Below are positions 45,326 through 54,856 of a stretch of 64,000 nt of DNA, in pieces. Source of the stretch: an uncultured Clostridia bacterium (GTDB lineage Bacteria > Bacillota > Clostridia > TANB77 > UBA1234); contig CAKPEV010000007.1 in the NCBI GenBank assembly GCA_934149405.1, positions 1 to 64,000 of the forward strand, in the 5' to 3' direction. The notes under the pieces are model-generated. The model worked only from the letters and a program-made list of their open reading frames with translations. It was not told where the DNA came from and did no database searches. The translations under genes and the position numbers were made by a program. Positions within the stretch are counted from its first letter, which is position 1. Each line of letters starts with the position of its first letter.

Positions 45326-45502
45326 ATGAAAAAATTAGAGATAAAAAAACATACAAAAGCGAATGACACAATAACTAGAACTATTCGTATAAGTGGGGAT
45401 ACCTTCGATAAGATTACAGAACTTGCCGAAAAAAATGGTTTAAGTTTCAATAGCGTTGTAAATCAAATTATCGAATACGGTCTTGAAAATATACAAGAAT
45501 AA
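45326..45502 (+). CDS. Ribbon-helix-helix DNA-binding protein, 58 aa
   Basis: A 58-residue protein with a basic N-terminus and a CopG/Arc-like ribbon-helix-helix: strand TRTIRISGD, then helices TFDKITELAEKNG and FNSVVNQIIEYGLENI. It is probably a transcriptional regulator, or the antitoxin-like half of a pair, but no toxin gene adjoins it. ATG 45326 follows GAGGTGGAG closely. Confidence 0.75.
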   Translation: MKKLEIKKHTKANDTITRTIRISGDTFDKITELAEKNGLSFNSVVNQIIEYGLENIQE

Positions 45503-45556
45503 AAAAAGATGACTTTTATAATTTCGAATTATTATAAAAGTCATCTTATATTTTTA
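45501..45556. terminator. Bidirectional terminator between the RHH gene and spo0A
   Basis: Long stem aagatgacttttataat / attataaaagtcatctt flanked by A and T runs. Confidence 0.85.
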
Positions 45557-45559
45557 TTT

Positions 45560-46360
45560 CTATGCCGATTTCATTTCAAGTCTTAGCTTATCTGCTATCA
45601 TTGCTATGAATTCTGAATTTGTTGGCTTGCCTTTGGTTGCTGATATTGTGTTTCCGAACATTTGATTATTTACATCTATTTGTCCTCTTTCCCATGCAAC
45701 TTCTATTGCATGACGTATTGCTCTTTCAACACGTGATGGTGTTGTTTTAAATTTTCTTGCAAGTGTTGGATATAGTTGCTTTGTTACTGAATTTATTACA
45801 TCCATATTATTAACTGCAAGTACGATTGCTTCTCTTATGTATTGGTAGCCTTTTATGTGAGCTGGAACGCCAACTTCATGTATTATTTCTGTTATTGAAG
45901 CTTCAAGTGTGTCTTTGCTTACGCTTTCAAATGAATTTTGTAATGCAAATTTTTTTACATTTGTTTTTAATGGTTCAACCATTCCATGCCTTACTTCTTT
46001 TATTCTATTATATAGTAATTCTAGTTCAAATGGCTTTACCATATAATATTCTGCTCCTAACATTATACTTCTTTGAGTAATTACATCTTGTCCAATTGCT
46101 GATAACACTATGACTGATACATTCTTTGCACCTTCGATTTTTTTCATTCTTTCTAATACACCAATACCATCTAGATGTGGCATTATTATATCTAGCAAAA
46201 GTACATCTGGAGTCTTGTCCGTAATTAATTTTAAAGCTTCCTCTCCATCAGATGCAAGTCCTACAACTTCGATATCTTCCTTTGAGTTTAAGAAATTTTT
46301 TAATATTTCTGCAAATTCCACATTGTCATCTGCTATTGCGACACTAATTTTATTTGGCAT
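45560..46360 (-). CDS. spo0A: Sporulation master regulator Spo0A
   Basis: A 266-residue response regulator. The receiver domain has ADDNVEF (acid pocket), phosphoacceptor Asp in LLLDIIMPHLDG, and VLSAIGQD. The C-terminal Spo0A DNA-binding domain has VGVPAHIKGYQYIREAI, RKFKTTPSRVERAIRHAIEVAWERG and ATKGKPTNSEFIA, which are unique to Spo0A. It implies endospore formation. ATG 46360 is chosen for the AGGAGG site seven bases upstream. Confidence 0.97.
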   Translation of the reverse strand: MPNKISVAIADDNVEFAEILKNFLNSKEDIEVVGLASDGEEALKLITDKTPDVLLLDIIMPHLDGIGVLERMKKIEGAKNVSVIVLSAIGQDVITQRSIMLGAEYYMVKPFELELLYNRIKEVRHGMVEPLKTNVKKFALQNSFESVSKDTLEASITEIIHEVGVPAHIKGYQYIREAIVLAVNNMDVINSVTKQLYPTLARKFKTTPSRVERAIRHAIEVAWERGQIDVNNQMFGNTISATKGKPTNSEFIAMIADKLRLEMKSA

Positions 46361-46454
46361 TTTTACTCCTCCTAACATTTTTTCTTGTTACTACACTCAA
46401 AGTATACTACCAAATTATGGAAAAAGCAATAATAAATTGTAATATTTTTACAAT

Positions 46455-47078
46455 TTATGCATAATAATACGTGTCTATATTTTTTGAAATTACTGTCCTA
46501 TTTGTAATGTCACTTATTTCACTAATAACGCCGGTCTCTCTGCGTTTTTCTACAATTATATTTATACATATTTTTTCACCATATGATACGTTTTTTATTA
46601 CTACATCATTTTTTCTCAAATAATGGTTCAATATATCATAATAATTATATTCTACAAATAGTTCATATTCGCTACATAATTTCATTTCCACTTTTTTTAT
46701 TGCTAAAATTGCTTCTTTTGCCGCACTGCTATAAGCTCTAACAAGCCCACCAGTGCCAAGCAGTATCCCCCCAAAATACCTAGTAACAACCAATAAAATG
46801 TTTTCTAACTTTTCCCCTCGCAAAATATCTAAAATCGGAACACCCGCTGTTCCACTTGGTTCTCCATCATCACTAAATTTCTCTATTCCATTTACTATCC
46901 TATATGCAAAAACATTATGCTTTGCATCTCTATGTTTTTTCTTTATTTCTAATATCTTTTTATTTGCCTCTTCTTCTGATGTTATTTTTATTATTTGAGC
47001 AATAAACCTAGACTTTTTCTCTACAATTTCTTTTTCCTTAGTTTCTTCTCCCTCAATAGTAAAAAAGTTATCTACCAC
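46455..47078 (-). CDS. yigZ: YigZ/IMPACT family protein
   Basis: A 207-residue protein of the YigZ/IMPACT family. The N-terminal UPF0029 domain has KSRFIAQI, DAKHNVFAYRI, DDGEPSGTAGVPIL and VVTRYFGGILLGTGGLVRAYS. The C-terminal ferredoxin-like DUF1949 domain follows. Homologues are linked to translation regulation, but the bacterial role is not clear. The GTG at 47078, eight bases after GGGG, is preferred over a TTG at 47102. Confidence 0.9.
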   Translation of the reverse strand: MVDNFFTIEGEETKEKEIVEKKSRFIAQIIKITSEEEANKKILEIKKKHRDAKHNVFAYRIVNGIEKFSDDGEPSGTAGVPILDILRGEKLENILLVVTRYFGGILLGTGGLVRAYSSAAKEAILAIKKVEMKLCSEYELFVEYNYYDILNHYLRKNDVVIKNVSYGEKICINIIVEKRRETGVISEISDITNRTVISKNIDTYYYA

Positions 47079-47267
47079 TGATGTTTCCCCTTTCCTCTGC
47101 AATCATATTATACTCATTTTTTACAAAATGTTACAAGCTTTTTACGTCCTCCGCATACGACATTTTTCGACATTTGCGTTATTTAGTCATTGTCTCTCTA
47201 GCATTTCACGAATGTATAGTTTTATCTAATATTTTATATTTTTATACATTAATAGGCATTTTTCGCA

Positions 47268-48512
47268 TTATATACAGTTTGTTGCACTTTTTCCTGCCAC
47301 ATATCCCGTGCTGTATGCTATTTGCAAATTGAATCCTCCTGTGTATGCATCCACATCTATTATTTCACCTGCGAAATATAGACCTTTTATTATTTTCGAC
47401 TCCATAGTTGAAGAATTTATTTCTTTTGTACTCACTCCTCCAGCAGTTACAATTGCTTCTTCTATTGGTCTAAAGTCTTTTATTTCAAACTCCAAGTTCT
47501 TTAATAAATATGCTAAATGATGTCTTTCTTCTTTTGTTATTTGATCTGTTTGTTTTTCAACATCTATATTAGCTATTGATAATATATAATCTATCATTTT
47601 GCTTGGAAGTAAGTCACCAAGCGAATTTTTAAATTGTTTTTTGGTGTATTTTTCTAAGTCTCTTTGTATTCTAGCTTCTAATTTTTCTATTTGAAGTGCT
47701 GGTTTTAGGTCTATACTTAAAGTGATTTCTCTATTTTGCAATTTTGAATTTACATTTTTTACTCTTAATAAATGTGCACTTCCGCTTAGTATAACTGGTC
47801 CAGAGACTCCGAAGTGTGTAAATACCATTTCGCCAAAGTCATCATATACGCATTTAGTGCCATCTTTTATTTTTATCGCTACATTCTTTAACGAAAGTCC
47901 TTGCAAACTAGGAACTTTATATAGCTCTAATGGTACTAACGATGCCTTTGGTTCAACTATTGTATGTCCTAACTTTTTAGCAAGTGCATATCCACTTCCA
48001 TCACTACCTGTCATCGGATAGCTTTTACCACCTGTGGCCAAAATCACACTATCACATTCATATTTTTTATCTGCTGTTTTTACTCCTTTCACTTTTCCAT
48101 CGCTTATTAAAATAGCTTCCACTGCTGAATTCACAATTACTTTTACTTTTCTTTTATCCATTTCTTTTTTTAGCTTATCCACTATAAAAAGAGCATCATC
48201 GGTAACTGGAAATACCCTTTCTCCTCTTTCTACTTTTGTCTCAACTCCAATAGAATGGAAAAAATTTATTGCATCAATATTCGTGAAACTATTGAATACA
48301 CTATACAAGAATTTTCCGTTTCCAGGAACATTTTTTATAAAATTGTCTATATCGGTTGCATTTGTTATATTGCATCTACCTTTGCCTGTTATTGATAACT
48401 TTCTACCAACACTACGCATTTTTTCAAGCAATATTACATTACTTCCATTCTTACTTGCTGTAATGGCTGCCATCATTCCAGCAGGCCCACCACCAATCAC
48501 AATAACATTCAT
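47268..48512 (-). CDS. HI0933-like flavoprotein (YhiN type)
   Basis: A 414-residue FAD protein of the HI0933/BaiN family. Nucleotide-binding motif GGGPAGMMAAITAS is at the N-terminus, followed by the family's SITGKGRCNITNA, ILATGGKSYPMTGSDGSGY and the C-terminal GLYFAGEIIDVDAYTGGFNLQIAYSTG. Some relatives reduce bile-acid or unsaturated ketone intermediates, but most are uncharacterised. It lies 15 bp after the gamma-lyase-like gene, in one operon. Confidence 0.9.
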   Translation of the reverse strand: MNVIVIGGGPAGMMAAITASKNGSNVILLEKMRSVGRKLSITGKGRCNITNATDIDNFIKNVPGNGKFLYSVFNSFTNIDAINFFHSIGVETKVERGERVFPVTDDALFIVDKLKKEMDKRKVKVIVNSAVEAILISDGKVKGVKTADKKYECDSVILATGGKSYPMTGSDGSGYALAKKLGHTIVEPKASLVPLELYKVPSLQGLSLKNVAIKIKDGTKCVYDDFGEMVFTHFGVSGPVILSGSAHLLRVKNVNSKLQNREITLSIDLKPALQIEKLEARIQRDLEKYTKKQFKNSLGDLLPSKMIDYILSIANIDVEKQTDQITKEERHHLAYLLKNLEFEIKDFRPIEEAIVTAGGVSTKEINSSTMESKIIKGLYFAGEIIDVDAYTGGFNLQIAYSTGYVAGKSATNCI

Positions 48513-48527
48513 TGTTATTTCCTCTCT

Positions 48528-49748
48528 TTATTTATTCATATATTTCACAGCTTCAATAACTGCCAAACGACCATATGTATATGTAAGTCCGCCTTGTAAA
48601 TATGCTACATAAGGCGGTCTAACTGGACCATCACAACTTAACTCTATAGATGAACCTGATGTAAATGCACCTGATGCCATTATTACTTTACTATCGTATC
48701 CTGGCATTGGTGATGGTTCTGGAACTACATTTGAATCAACTGGTGAGTTCATTTGGATTGCTTGGCAGAATTTTATTAGCTTATGCTCATCATTAAATTT
48801 AATCATTTGAACTATATCAGAACGCTTTTGATTGTATTTAGGTGATACCTCATAACCTAACTCTCCCATTAGTCTTGATGCAAATATTCCTACTTTTTTA
48901 GCCTCACAAACTGTATGTGGTGCCATGTATATTCCTTGCAATACGCTTATATTAAAATCAAATGTTGCTCCGCCCTCTTTACCAAGTCCTGGAGCACTAT
49001 ATCTATCGCTTATTAGTTCTATTAAATCTTTCTTTCCTACAATGTATCCACCAGTTCTTGCAATTCCAGCACCTATGTTTTTAATAAGTGAACCAACACA
49101 TACATCTGCGCCAATTTCTATTGGCTCTTTTGTATCTGTAAATTCTCCATAGCAGTTATCTACCATAACTATTACATTGCTATCTGCTTCTTTTACAACT
49201 TTTATAGCTTCTTCCATTTCAGAAATCAAGAATGCATTTCTATAAGCATAACCTCTTGAACGTTGCATTATTACTAATTTTAAATCTTTCTTTGAAACAC
49301 GTTCTCTAATTTTCTTTAAATCAAACTTGTTTCCATCTATTAAATCGATTTGTTCATACTTAACTCCAAAAGCCTTTAAAGAGCTGCTATTTTCTCTTAT
49401 TCCAAGTACTTCATCTAATGTGTCATATGGCTTGCCATTTATGCTTAAAACGGTATCTCCAGGTCTTAAAATGCCAAATAAAGTAGTAGATATTGTATGC
49501 GTACCAGATATAAACTGCATTCTAACGATTGCATCTTCTGCCTTAAATACATCTGCATATATTTTCTCAGCAGCCTCTCTACCTATATCTCCATAGCCAT
49601 AACCTGTTGTTCCATGTAAATGGGCTTCACTTATCTTCTCTTTCTTAAATGCATTTAATACCTTTTCAGAATTTATTCTTTCTATTTCTTCATTTTCTTC
49701 AAATTGTGGTCTTATTTCTTTTTCAACTTTTTTAATTAGTTCTTCCAT
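48528..49748 (-). CDS. Methionine gamma-lyase-like PLP enzyme (YnbB family)
   Basis: A 406-residue PLP-dependent protein of the aluminium-resistance/YnbB family (Met_gamma_lyase, PF06838), a sister of the cystathionine lyases. It has GTTGYGYGDIGREAAEKIYA, MVDNCYGEFTD, and the lysine region GSLIKNIGAGIARTGGYI, where the cofactor Schiff base forms. Substrate unknown. The ATG at 49748 follows AAGGAG; the frame itself extends to 49787. Confidence 0.88.
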   Translation of the reverse strand: MEELIKKVEKEIRPQFEENEEIERINSEKVLNAFKKEKISEAHLHGTTGYGYGDIGREAAEKIYADVFKAEDAIVRMQFISGTHTISTTLFGILRPGDTVLSINGKPYDTLDEVLGIRENSSSLKAFGVKYEQIDLIDGNKFDLKKIRERVSKKDLKLVIMQRSRGYAYRNAFLISEMEEAIKVVKEADSNVIVMVDNCYGEFTDTKEPIEIGADVCVGSLIKNIGAGIARTGGYIVGKKDLIELISDRYSAPGLGKEGGATFDFNISVLQGIYMAPHTVCEAKKVGIFASRLMGELGYEVSPKYNQKRSDIVQMIKFNDEHKLIKFCQAIQMNSPVDSNVVPEPSPMPGYDSKVIMASGAFTSGSSIELSCDGPVRPPYVAYLQGGLTYTYGRLAVIEAVKYMNK

Positions 49749-49982
49749 TTTATTCTCCTTTTCAATTGCATAACTTAAACTTTCCATTATACTAAATCTT
49801 AAATCATAATTTTTATTAATTTTGCCTAATATTTTAATTATTTCGATATATAAAATTCGACAAAATTCTCGTTTTTCATTATATATGTTTTTACATAATT
49901 TGTCAACAATAAATAACTGCCATTTCTAATAAAAATGGTGAATTCATTAATTAAAATGAACCCACCATCTTTAATAATTGTT

Positions 49983-50159
49983 TTAGGAGTCTTTGTCTTT
50001 TATTGTAATATTTTTCAATGTTTCTATCATTGAATCTAGTTCTTGTTCTTCCAATTCTTTCTGCCAAGCAATAGCTTTGTAATAAGCCTCTCGTGCTTGC
50101 TTACTATCTACATTGTCAGGCTTAATAGCTACGTATCTTCTCAAACATTTTACACGCAT
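49983..50159 (-). CDS. Unknown small protein, 58 aa
   Basis: A 58-residue helical protein starting MRVKCLRRYVAIK, with ..AREAYYKAIAWQKELEEQELD in the middle. I recognise no family. AAGGAG lies six bases before the ATG, and the gene begins 13 bp after the DUF1292-like gene, so they are co-transcribed. Codon use is like its neighbours. Confidence 0.55.
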   Translation of the reverse strand: MRVKCLRRYVAIKPDNVDSKQAREAYYKAIAWQKELEEQELDSMIETLKNITIKDKDS

Positions 50160-50172
50160 AGCCTACTCCTTT

Positions 50173-50436
50173 TCAAGATAAAAGGTATATACCCATATTT
50201 CTCTTTCTGAAGATCTCATAAACATCTTTTATGACTGTTTCATTAGTTTCCACAACCAATGCTTTTTTATCTTCATTGTACTTCATCGGAATAAATTCGT
50301 TTTCATCACAAGTGGACAAAATATAATACTCTGTGTCATTGTATTCAAAATTATCTAGACACTCACAATCTAATCTTGCGCCATTCTTGTTTCTCAATGT
50401 TACAATGTTATCATCTCTATTATAATTTAACATCAT
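50173..50436 (-). CDS. Small DUF1292-like protein, 87 aa
   Basis: An 87-residue acidic protein with the pattern of DUF1292: a beta strand with the conserved NFEYNDTEYYILSTCDENEF..PMKY segment, and a C-terminal helix VIKDVYEIFR. It resembles the second DUF1292 gene 200 bp upstream, so the pair may be an old duplication. The ATG at 50436 follows GGAGG by six bases; the frame extends to 50463. Confidence 0.6.
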   Translation of the reverse strand: MMLNYNRDDNIVTLRNKNGARLDCECLDNFEYNDTEYYILSTCDENEFIPMKYNEDKKALVVETNETVIKDVYEIFRKRNMGIYLLS

Positions 50437-50599
50437 ACAAAACCTCCAGAATTTGTTGAACAAAATATTGTTTCAACTTTATTTGTTTTTTACAACACTA
50501 CAATTATACATCACTCGTTCGAATTTTGTCAACTGATTTTGTAAATATTATTTACTGTCATTGACTTTTCCAATACAATAAAATTTTTTATTCAAAATA

Positions 50600-50642
50600 C
50601 AATTATCCCCCAGTATACTTAAAGAACTGGGGGATAATTATC
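50600..50642 (-). terminator. Terminator after the DUF1292 gene
   Basis: Fourteen-base stem aattatcccccagt / actgggggataatt with T residues, at the end of the ireB-ruvX-DUF1292 unit. Confidence 0.85.
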
Positions 50643-50645
50643 TAA

Positions 50646-50954
50646 TTAGTCAGCAAAATCAAATTCGTCTTTTGCTTTTTCTTTAAATGCTTGGAATACT
50701 TTCTCTGCCTCTGCTTCATCATCTAAGCTAACATAGCTTTCGTCTTCTTCAGAGCCTTCGATTCTAAATATTACAACTTCGCCCTTTTCTGCCTCTTCAA
50801 CTGGAAGTAATACTACATATTCCTTACCTTCTACCTCAACAACATCAAGGAATTCAAATTCTATTTCGTTGCCTTCTTCATCGTTTAATATTATTTTATT
50901 GTCTAATTCATCGAATTCAAAATCCTCTTCTAAATTTTTGTTTTCCTCGTTCAT
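50646..50954 (-). CDS. DUF1292 family protein
   Basis: A 102-residue, strongly acidic protein of the DUF1292 (YrzB) family: IILNDEEGNEIEFEFLDVVEVEGKEYVVLLPVEE, then a C-terminal helix. It is found after ireB-ruvX in most Firmicutes and its role is unknown. The ATG at 50954 follows AAAGGAG; the earlier in-frame start at 51005 has no site. Confidence 0.88.
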   Translation of the reverse strand: MNEENKNLEEDFEFDELDNKIILNDEEGNEIEFEFLDVVEVEGKEYVVLLPVEEAEKGEVVIFRIEGSEEDESYVSLDDEAEAEKVFQAFKEKAKDEFDFAD

Positions 50955-51009
50955 ATTAATTCTCCTTTCATTTATGTAGCTATGTTTCATACTATTTGAA
51001 ATCACATAT

Positions 51010-51420
51010 CTACGATCTATCTAGATACATCTGCAATATATATTGTGCAGATATAGTATCTACTATTTTTTTCTTTTTATTTTTGTCAACGCCTAATGTT
51101 GTCATTGTTTTATGTGCCGCAACAGTTGTAAGCCTCTCGTCTATCTTAATTACTTCTAGTCCGAATTCTTTTTCAAGTCTAGCTATAAACTTATCTGTTT
51201 TTTCGGCTCGTGGCCCTTTTGTTGCATTCATGTTTAATGGATACCCAATAACAATCTTTTCTACTTTATATTCTCTTATAAGCTCGCCTAGTCTCTCAAT
51301 TAGCTTTTTCATATTTTCGCCATGCTCTATAGATTCAACGCCTTGTGCCGTTATTCCAAGAGCATCCGATATAGCAACTCCTGTCCTTGCCTCTCCATAA
51401 TCTAAACCTAATATTCTCAT
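51010..51420 (-). CDS. ruvX: Holliday junction resolvase-like protein RuvX (YqgF)
   Basis: A 136-residue RNase H-fold protein. The first strand LGLDYGEARTGVAISD carries a catalytic Asp. IVIGYPLNMNATKG and KIDERLTTVAAH follow, with further acidic ligands. YqgF is implicated in 16S rRNA 5' processing and in recombination. It overlaps ireB by 4 bp, in the conserved ireB-ruvX order. Confidence 0.93.
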   Translation of the reverse strand: MRILGLDYGEARTGVAISDALGITAQGVESIEHGENMKKLIERLGELIREYKVEKIVIGYPLNMNATKGPRAEKTDKFIARLEKEFGLEVIKIDERLTTVAAHKTMTTLGVDKNKKKKIVDTISAQYILQMYLDRS

Positions 51421-51671
51421 TCATTTACTCCGATATATTCTTTTACTAATTCTTCTAGTAGCTCATCTCTTTCTAGCTGTCTAATTAAACTTCTTGAATC
51501 TTTGTAACTTGTGATATATGTTGGATCACCAGACAATATATAACCAACTATTTGATTTATAGGGTTATATCCCTTTTCTACCAACGCCTCATATACTTGC
51601 TTTAATATTTGCTTTGAATTACTTTTTTTCTCTTTTTCAACTTTAAAAAAAATTGTATTTTCAGAATCCAT
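51417..51671 (-). CDS. ireB: IreB family regulatory phosphoprotein
   Basis: An 84-residue IreB (DUF965) protein: TIFFKVEKEKK, QVYEALVEKGYNPINQIVGYILSGDPTYITSYKDSRSLIRQLERDELLEELV. In Enterococcus it is phosphorylated by the kinase IreK and affects cephalosporin resistance. It usually follows alaS; here a CpaE-like gene lies upstream instead. Translation is coupled to ruvX through an ATGA overlap. Confidence 0.93.
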   Translation of the reverse strand: MDSENTIFFKVEKEKKSNSKQILKQVYEALVEKGYNPINQIVGYILSGDPTYITSYKDSRSLIRQLERDELLEELVKEYIGVNE

Positions 51672-51692
51672 TTTTATTCCTCCTTAAAACTC

Positions 51693-54209
51693 TTACCTAA
51701 AGAATCCGCCTTTTTTCTTAGCTAGTCCATTTCTTGGATATACTTGTTCAGCAATTTCATCAACTATTTGCAAGAAATCTGCCGTATATCCCTTGAAGTT
51801 CATATTCTCCCTACATAAAGCCTCTATATATTTAATATAATTATTAACGTTATATGGAACAATTGAATATGAAACTTTATTATTTAATAAAACATCTGTG
51901 AATGTCATCTCTGGGTCTTTGTAATATGAAATTCCTTCAATAATCTTTCGAGGTGTTAAAATCGACTTAACGTATTTGTTAATTATAATTTTAACTTTTT
52001 TCATATCCATATTTCTATTTTTCATCTCTCTCAAGAAAGATGTTGTTTCTTGCATTTTTAATATATCCATATCTTGAACGACATATATTTCACTCGCTTG
52101 TTCAAAATAGTCTATCGGCGTTGTGAAATCTGCATCAACAATCGTTATATTACTGTTGTTTTTGACTACATCTATTACCGATTTATGCTTATATCCTCTT
52201 CTTGCGTCAGCAACAGAACCTGGTACAGTAGTATATACTTTTAAATATCTTGAAACTGGCATATACGTATCTTCACCAGCCGATAAATTTTGCATACATT
52301 CACTCGCTATTTTTCTAAGTGTTTTGTCGCCCTGATTATAAATATAATACATTCCTTTATCTTTTGTCATATCTAATATAGCTGTTGGTATTTTGCTATT
52401 TGACAATTGATTAGCCACTGCATTTACCATAAATGTTGTTCCTGCCTTATTTGCACCAACAAAAACAACCATCTTTTTATAGTCACGTGCAACAACTGGT
52501 ACTGCTTCATAGGTTTGCACTTGCTTAGGTACTTCCACACTTTCAATCTGATTTTTTTCTTGTGCAATCTTTGCTTGTGCTTCTCTTAACTTTCTTCTTT
52601 CTTCCTCTAATTCTGCTTGTTCTTTTCTTATTCTTTCTTGCTCTCTTGCAAGCTTTTCTCTTTCTTCTCTGACTCTCTTTTCTTCTTCGCTTTCTTGATT
52701 TGCTGAAATAACATTAGCATCTATCCTATTAACATTTTCTTTCTGTTCTGCTTGTTGTCTCTTTAAAGCTTCTTCTCTAGCTCTTTGCTCTGCCATCTCT
52801 CGCTCTGCCTTTTGTTGTCTTGCCAAAGCTTCTTCTCTCGCCCTTTGCTCTGCTATTTCTTGTTCAGCCTTTTGCTGTCTTGCTAAGGCTTCTTCTCTTG
52901 CCTTTTGTTCCGCCATCTCTTGCTCTGCTTTTTGCCCGTTTGCCATAGATAATGCATTATCAACAATTATATCTACATCATCAGATGTTTGTTGATTATT
53001 CTTTCTGTTTTCGGCCTCTCGTCTCGCTTTTTCCGCTAACTCTTGTTGTTCTCTAGCCTCTGCCTCTCTTCTTGACTTTTCTGCTAACTCTTGTTGTTCT
53101 CTAGCCTCTGCCTCTCTTCTTGATCTTTCTGCTAGCTCTTGTTGTTCTCTAGCCTCTGCTTCTCGTCTTGCTTTTTCTGCTAGCTCTTGTTGTTCTCTAG
53201 CTTCTGCCTCTCTTCTTGCTTTTTCTGCTAGTTCTTGTTGTTCTCTAGCTTCTGCCTCTCTTCTTGCTTTTTCTGCTAGTTCTTGTTGTTCTCTAGCTTC
53301 TGCCTCTCTTTTTCCTTTTTTCGCTAATTCTTGTTGTTCATTTGTCTTATTTTCAGATTCTCTTTGATTTTCAACCTGCTGTTTTGCTTTCTTCATTTCG
53401 TTTCCATCTTTAGTCTTAAATTTTCCTCTAAAGATATCCATTATTCCTTTTGTATACTTCTTTTCATTTTTTTGTGATGTATTTTTTTCTGCCTGATTAT
53501 TCTCTTCTTTTTTAGTGCTTGTCTGCATATCTCCAAGTAAAAATCTAAACTTAGGTTCTGCATATATTTTTTCCTTAACATCATTAGGCAATAAAGAAGC
53601 TATTACTTTTAATTGCGCTCTACTGTACTGCTCAGAAATCTGTTCAAACGTTGCAACATACTTTTCTGGTTGATTCTTTATCTTCTCATAATAGTTCAAT
53701 ATATTCATCATTTGAGTTTCATCAACTTCATCATCACGCATTATACTACCAGTCTCGCCTATTGAACTTGAATTTATGTTTAAATACTCTTTTGCTTCAC
53801 GTTTTGTCTTCGGTTTCTTTATAATGTCACATAATGGATTAATGTTTCTATCATCACCAATTAGCAAATTGTATATTCCCAAATTATATAATCTCATTAT
53901 AAATTTATCATCTTTCGTTCTTCTATCCGAACATATATATATTATTTCAGAATCCTGAATCTCATCTGTTATTGTATCGATGCAAGAATATAATTTTCTA
54001 TCCAATTGTTCTATATCTTTTGCTCTATATTGTTCTAAATCCTCATGTATAACGATTCTGTCATACGTCTTATCACGCCTAACTTCTTCTATAAGTGCTT
54101 TGAAGTAAAAAACATTCTTATACTCCAGTGTTTCTCCATATTTTTCATAATACCTCTCGCTAGTCGTTTTAGCCCATTGATCGTTACCTACTGCAAAAAG
54201 CACTTTCAT
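51693..54209 (-). CDS. CpaE/TadZ-like ATPase with central tandem-repeat coiled coil, 838 aa
   Basis: An 838-residue protein in three parts. Residues 1-140 are an alpha/beta domain of pseudo-receiver type (MKVLFAVGNDQWAKTTS). Residues 300-550 are a highly charged helix with seven copies of a 16-residue unit (type QQELAEKARREAEARE) and three copies of a 20-residue unit (type QKAEQEMAEQRAREEALARQ). Residues 575-838 are a ParA/MinD-like ATPase of the CpaE/TadZ kind with an altered P-loop (VGANKAGTTF in place of KGGxGKT) and IVDADF. It is probably a localisation or assembly factor, but no Tad pilus genes are in view. Confidence 0.65.
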   Translation of the reverse strand: MKVLFAVGNDQWAKTTSERYYEKYGETLEYKNVFYFKALIEEVRRDKTYDRIVIHEDLEQYRAKDIEQLDRKLYSCIDTITDEIQDSEIIYICSDRRTKDDKFIMRLYNLGIYNLLIGDDRNINPLCDIIKKPKTKREAKEYLNINSSSIGETGSIMRDDEVDETQMMNILNYYEKIKNQPEKYVATFEQISEQYSRAQLKVIASLLPNDVKEKIYAEPKFRFLLGDMQTSTKKEENNQAEKNTSQKNEKKYTKGIMDIFRGKFKTKDGNEMKKAKQQVENQRESENKTNEQQELAKKGKREAEAREQQELAEKARREAEAREQQELAEKARREAEAREQQELAEKARREAEAREQQELAERSRREAEAREQQELAEKSRREAEAREQQELAEKARREAENRKNNQQTSDDVDIIVDNALSMANGQKAEQEMAEQKAREEALARQQKAEQEIAEQRAREEALARQQKAEREMAEQRAREEALKRQQAEQKENVNRIDANVISANQESEEEKRVREEREKLAREQERIRKEQAELEEERRKLREAQAKIAQEKNQIESVEVPKQVQTYEAVPVVARDYKKMVVFVGANKAGTTFMVNAVANQLSNSKIPTAILDMTKDKGMYYIYNQGDKTLRKIASECMQNLSAGEDTYMPVSRYLKVYTTVPGSVADARRGYKHKSVIDVVKNNSNITIVDADFTTPIDYFEQASEIYVVQDMDILKMQETTSFLREMKNRNMDMKKVKIIINKYVKSILTPRKIIEGISYYKDPEMTFTDVLLNNKVSYSIVPYNVNNYIKYIEALCRENMNFKGYTADFLQIVDEIAEQVYPRNGLAKKKGGFFR
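52755..52945 (-). repeat. 60-bp tandem repeat, three copies
   Basis: It encodes the 20-residue units of the CpaE-like protein. Copies differ by a few bases and are all in phase. Confidence 0.75.
53005..53345 (-). repeat. 48-bp tandem repeat, seven copies
   Basis: It encodes the 16-residue units of the CpaE-like protein. Neighbouring copies are nearly identical (ttctgctagttcttgttg type), so copy number may vary between strains. Confidence 0.85.
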
Positions 54210-54312
54210 TATATCACCTTCCTGTTAAATTATTAAACAATCCTTACAACCTAAATATCTTTTACTTTCTCATGTCTAAAAAGACATTTGTAACTTGCAT
54301 AAAATAACTAAC

Positions 54313-54765
54313 TTATAATGTGAAAAGGGCAAAAGCCAATGGAATGCATTGGAAAAATACCCATCCTATGATACAAGCTGTTATCCAACCAAAACCTTGT
54401 TCCTTTTTATCCAATTTTTTATTACCAATTATAAAGAAGTTAAAAGCACCTATTGTTAAGAATATAAAGAAAATTGGTGTGCTATAAAATCTAACAACCT
54501 CTAGATAATATGCCACTTTTCCAAGGTTTTTATCATTATATTTGTCAGATAATTCTGCTATTCTTCTATCCTTTTTTGATACAGCACCGACAATCTCATC
54601 TCCTGCGGGGCTCATTTCTTCACTATCATTATTGTTATCATCATTTGTTATAACATTTTCTTCAAAATTAGTATCATCTACCACATCGCTAGCTGCACAA
54701 ATTGAGCCATATGGTATTCCCATTAAAGAAACTAATGTAAGCATTAATATTATTATTTTTCTCAT
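54313..54765 (-). CDS. Secreted-signal membrane protein, 150 aa, unknown
   Basis: A 150-residue protein with an N-terminal signal sequence (MRKIIILMLTLVSLMG...CAAS). An acidic Asn/Asp/Glu linker contains an SPAGDE segment, and two C-terminal membrane helices follow (about 88-112 and 126-149). I recognise no family. It lies about 100 bp upstream of the CpaE-like gene and is co-directional, which would fit a partner in the same surface system. Confidence 0.55.
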   Translation of the reverse strand: MRKIIILMLTLVSLMGIPYGSICAASDVVDDTNFEENVITNDDNNNDSEEMSPAGDEIVGAVSKKDRRIAELSDKYNDKNLGKVAYYLEVVRFYSTPIFFIFLTIGAFNFFIIGNKKLDKKEQGFGWITACIIGWVFFQCIPLAFALFTL

Positions 54766-54856
54766 AATTCCTCCTTATTTGCCTAATGTTTTTTCAGACA
54801 ATTACCCATAAATATAATACTACACATTAGATAAAATATCAAGAAAAAATCAGCCT

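Noticed and set aside
45326..45502. Type II toxin-antitoxin pair with the RHH protein as antitoxin
   Set aside because: No partner toxin gene adjoins it; both neighbours are unrelated and a terminator follows directly.
53005..53345. CRISPR array
   Set aside because: The 48-bp units are contiguous, without spacers, and encode an in-phase protein helix.
51693..54209. Tad/Flp pilus locus
   Set aside because: Only a CpaE-like protein is present, with no secretion ATPase, platform protein or Flp pilin nearby.
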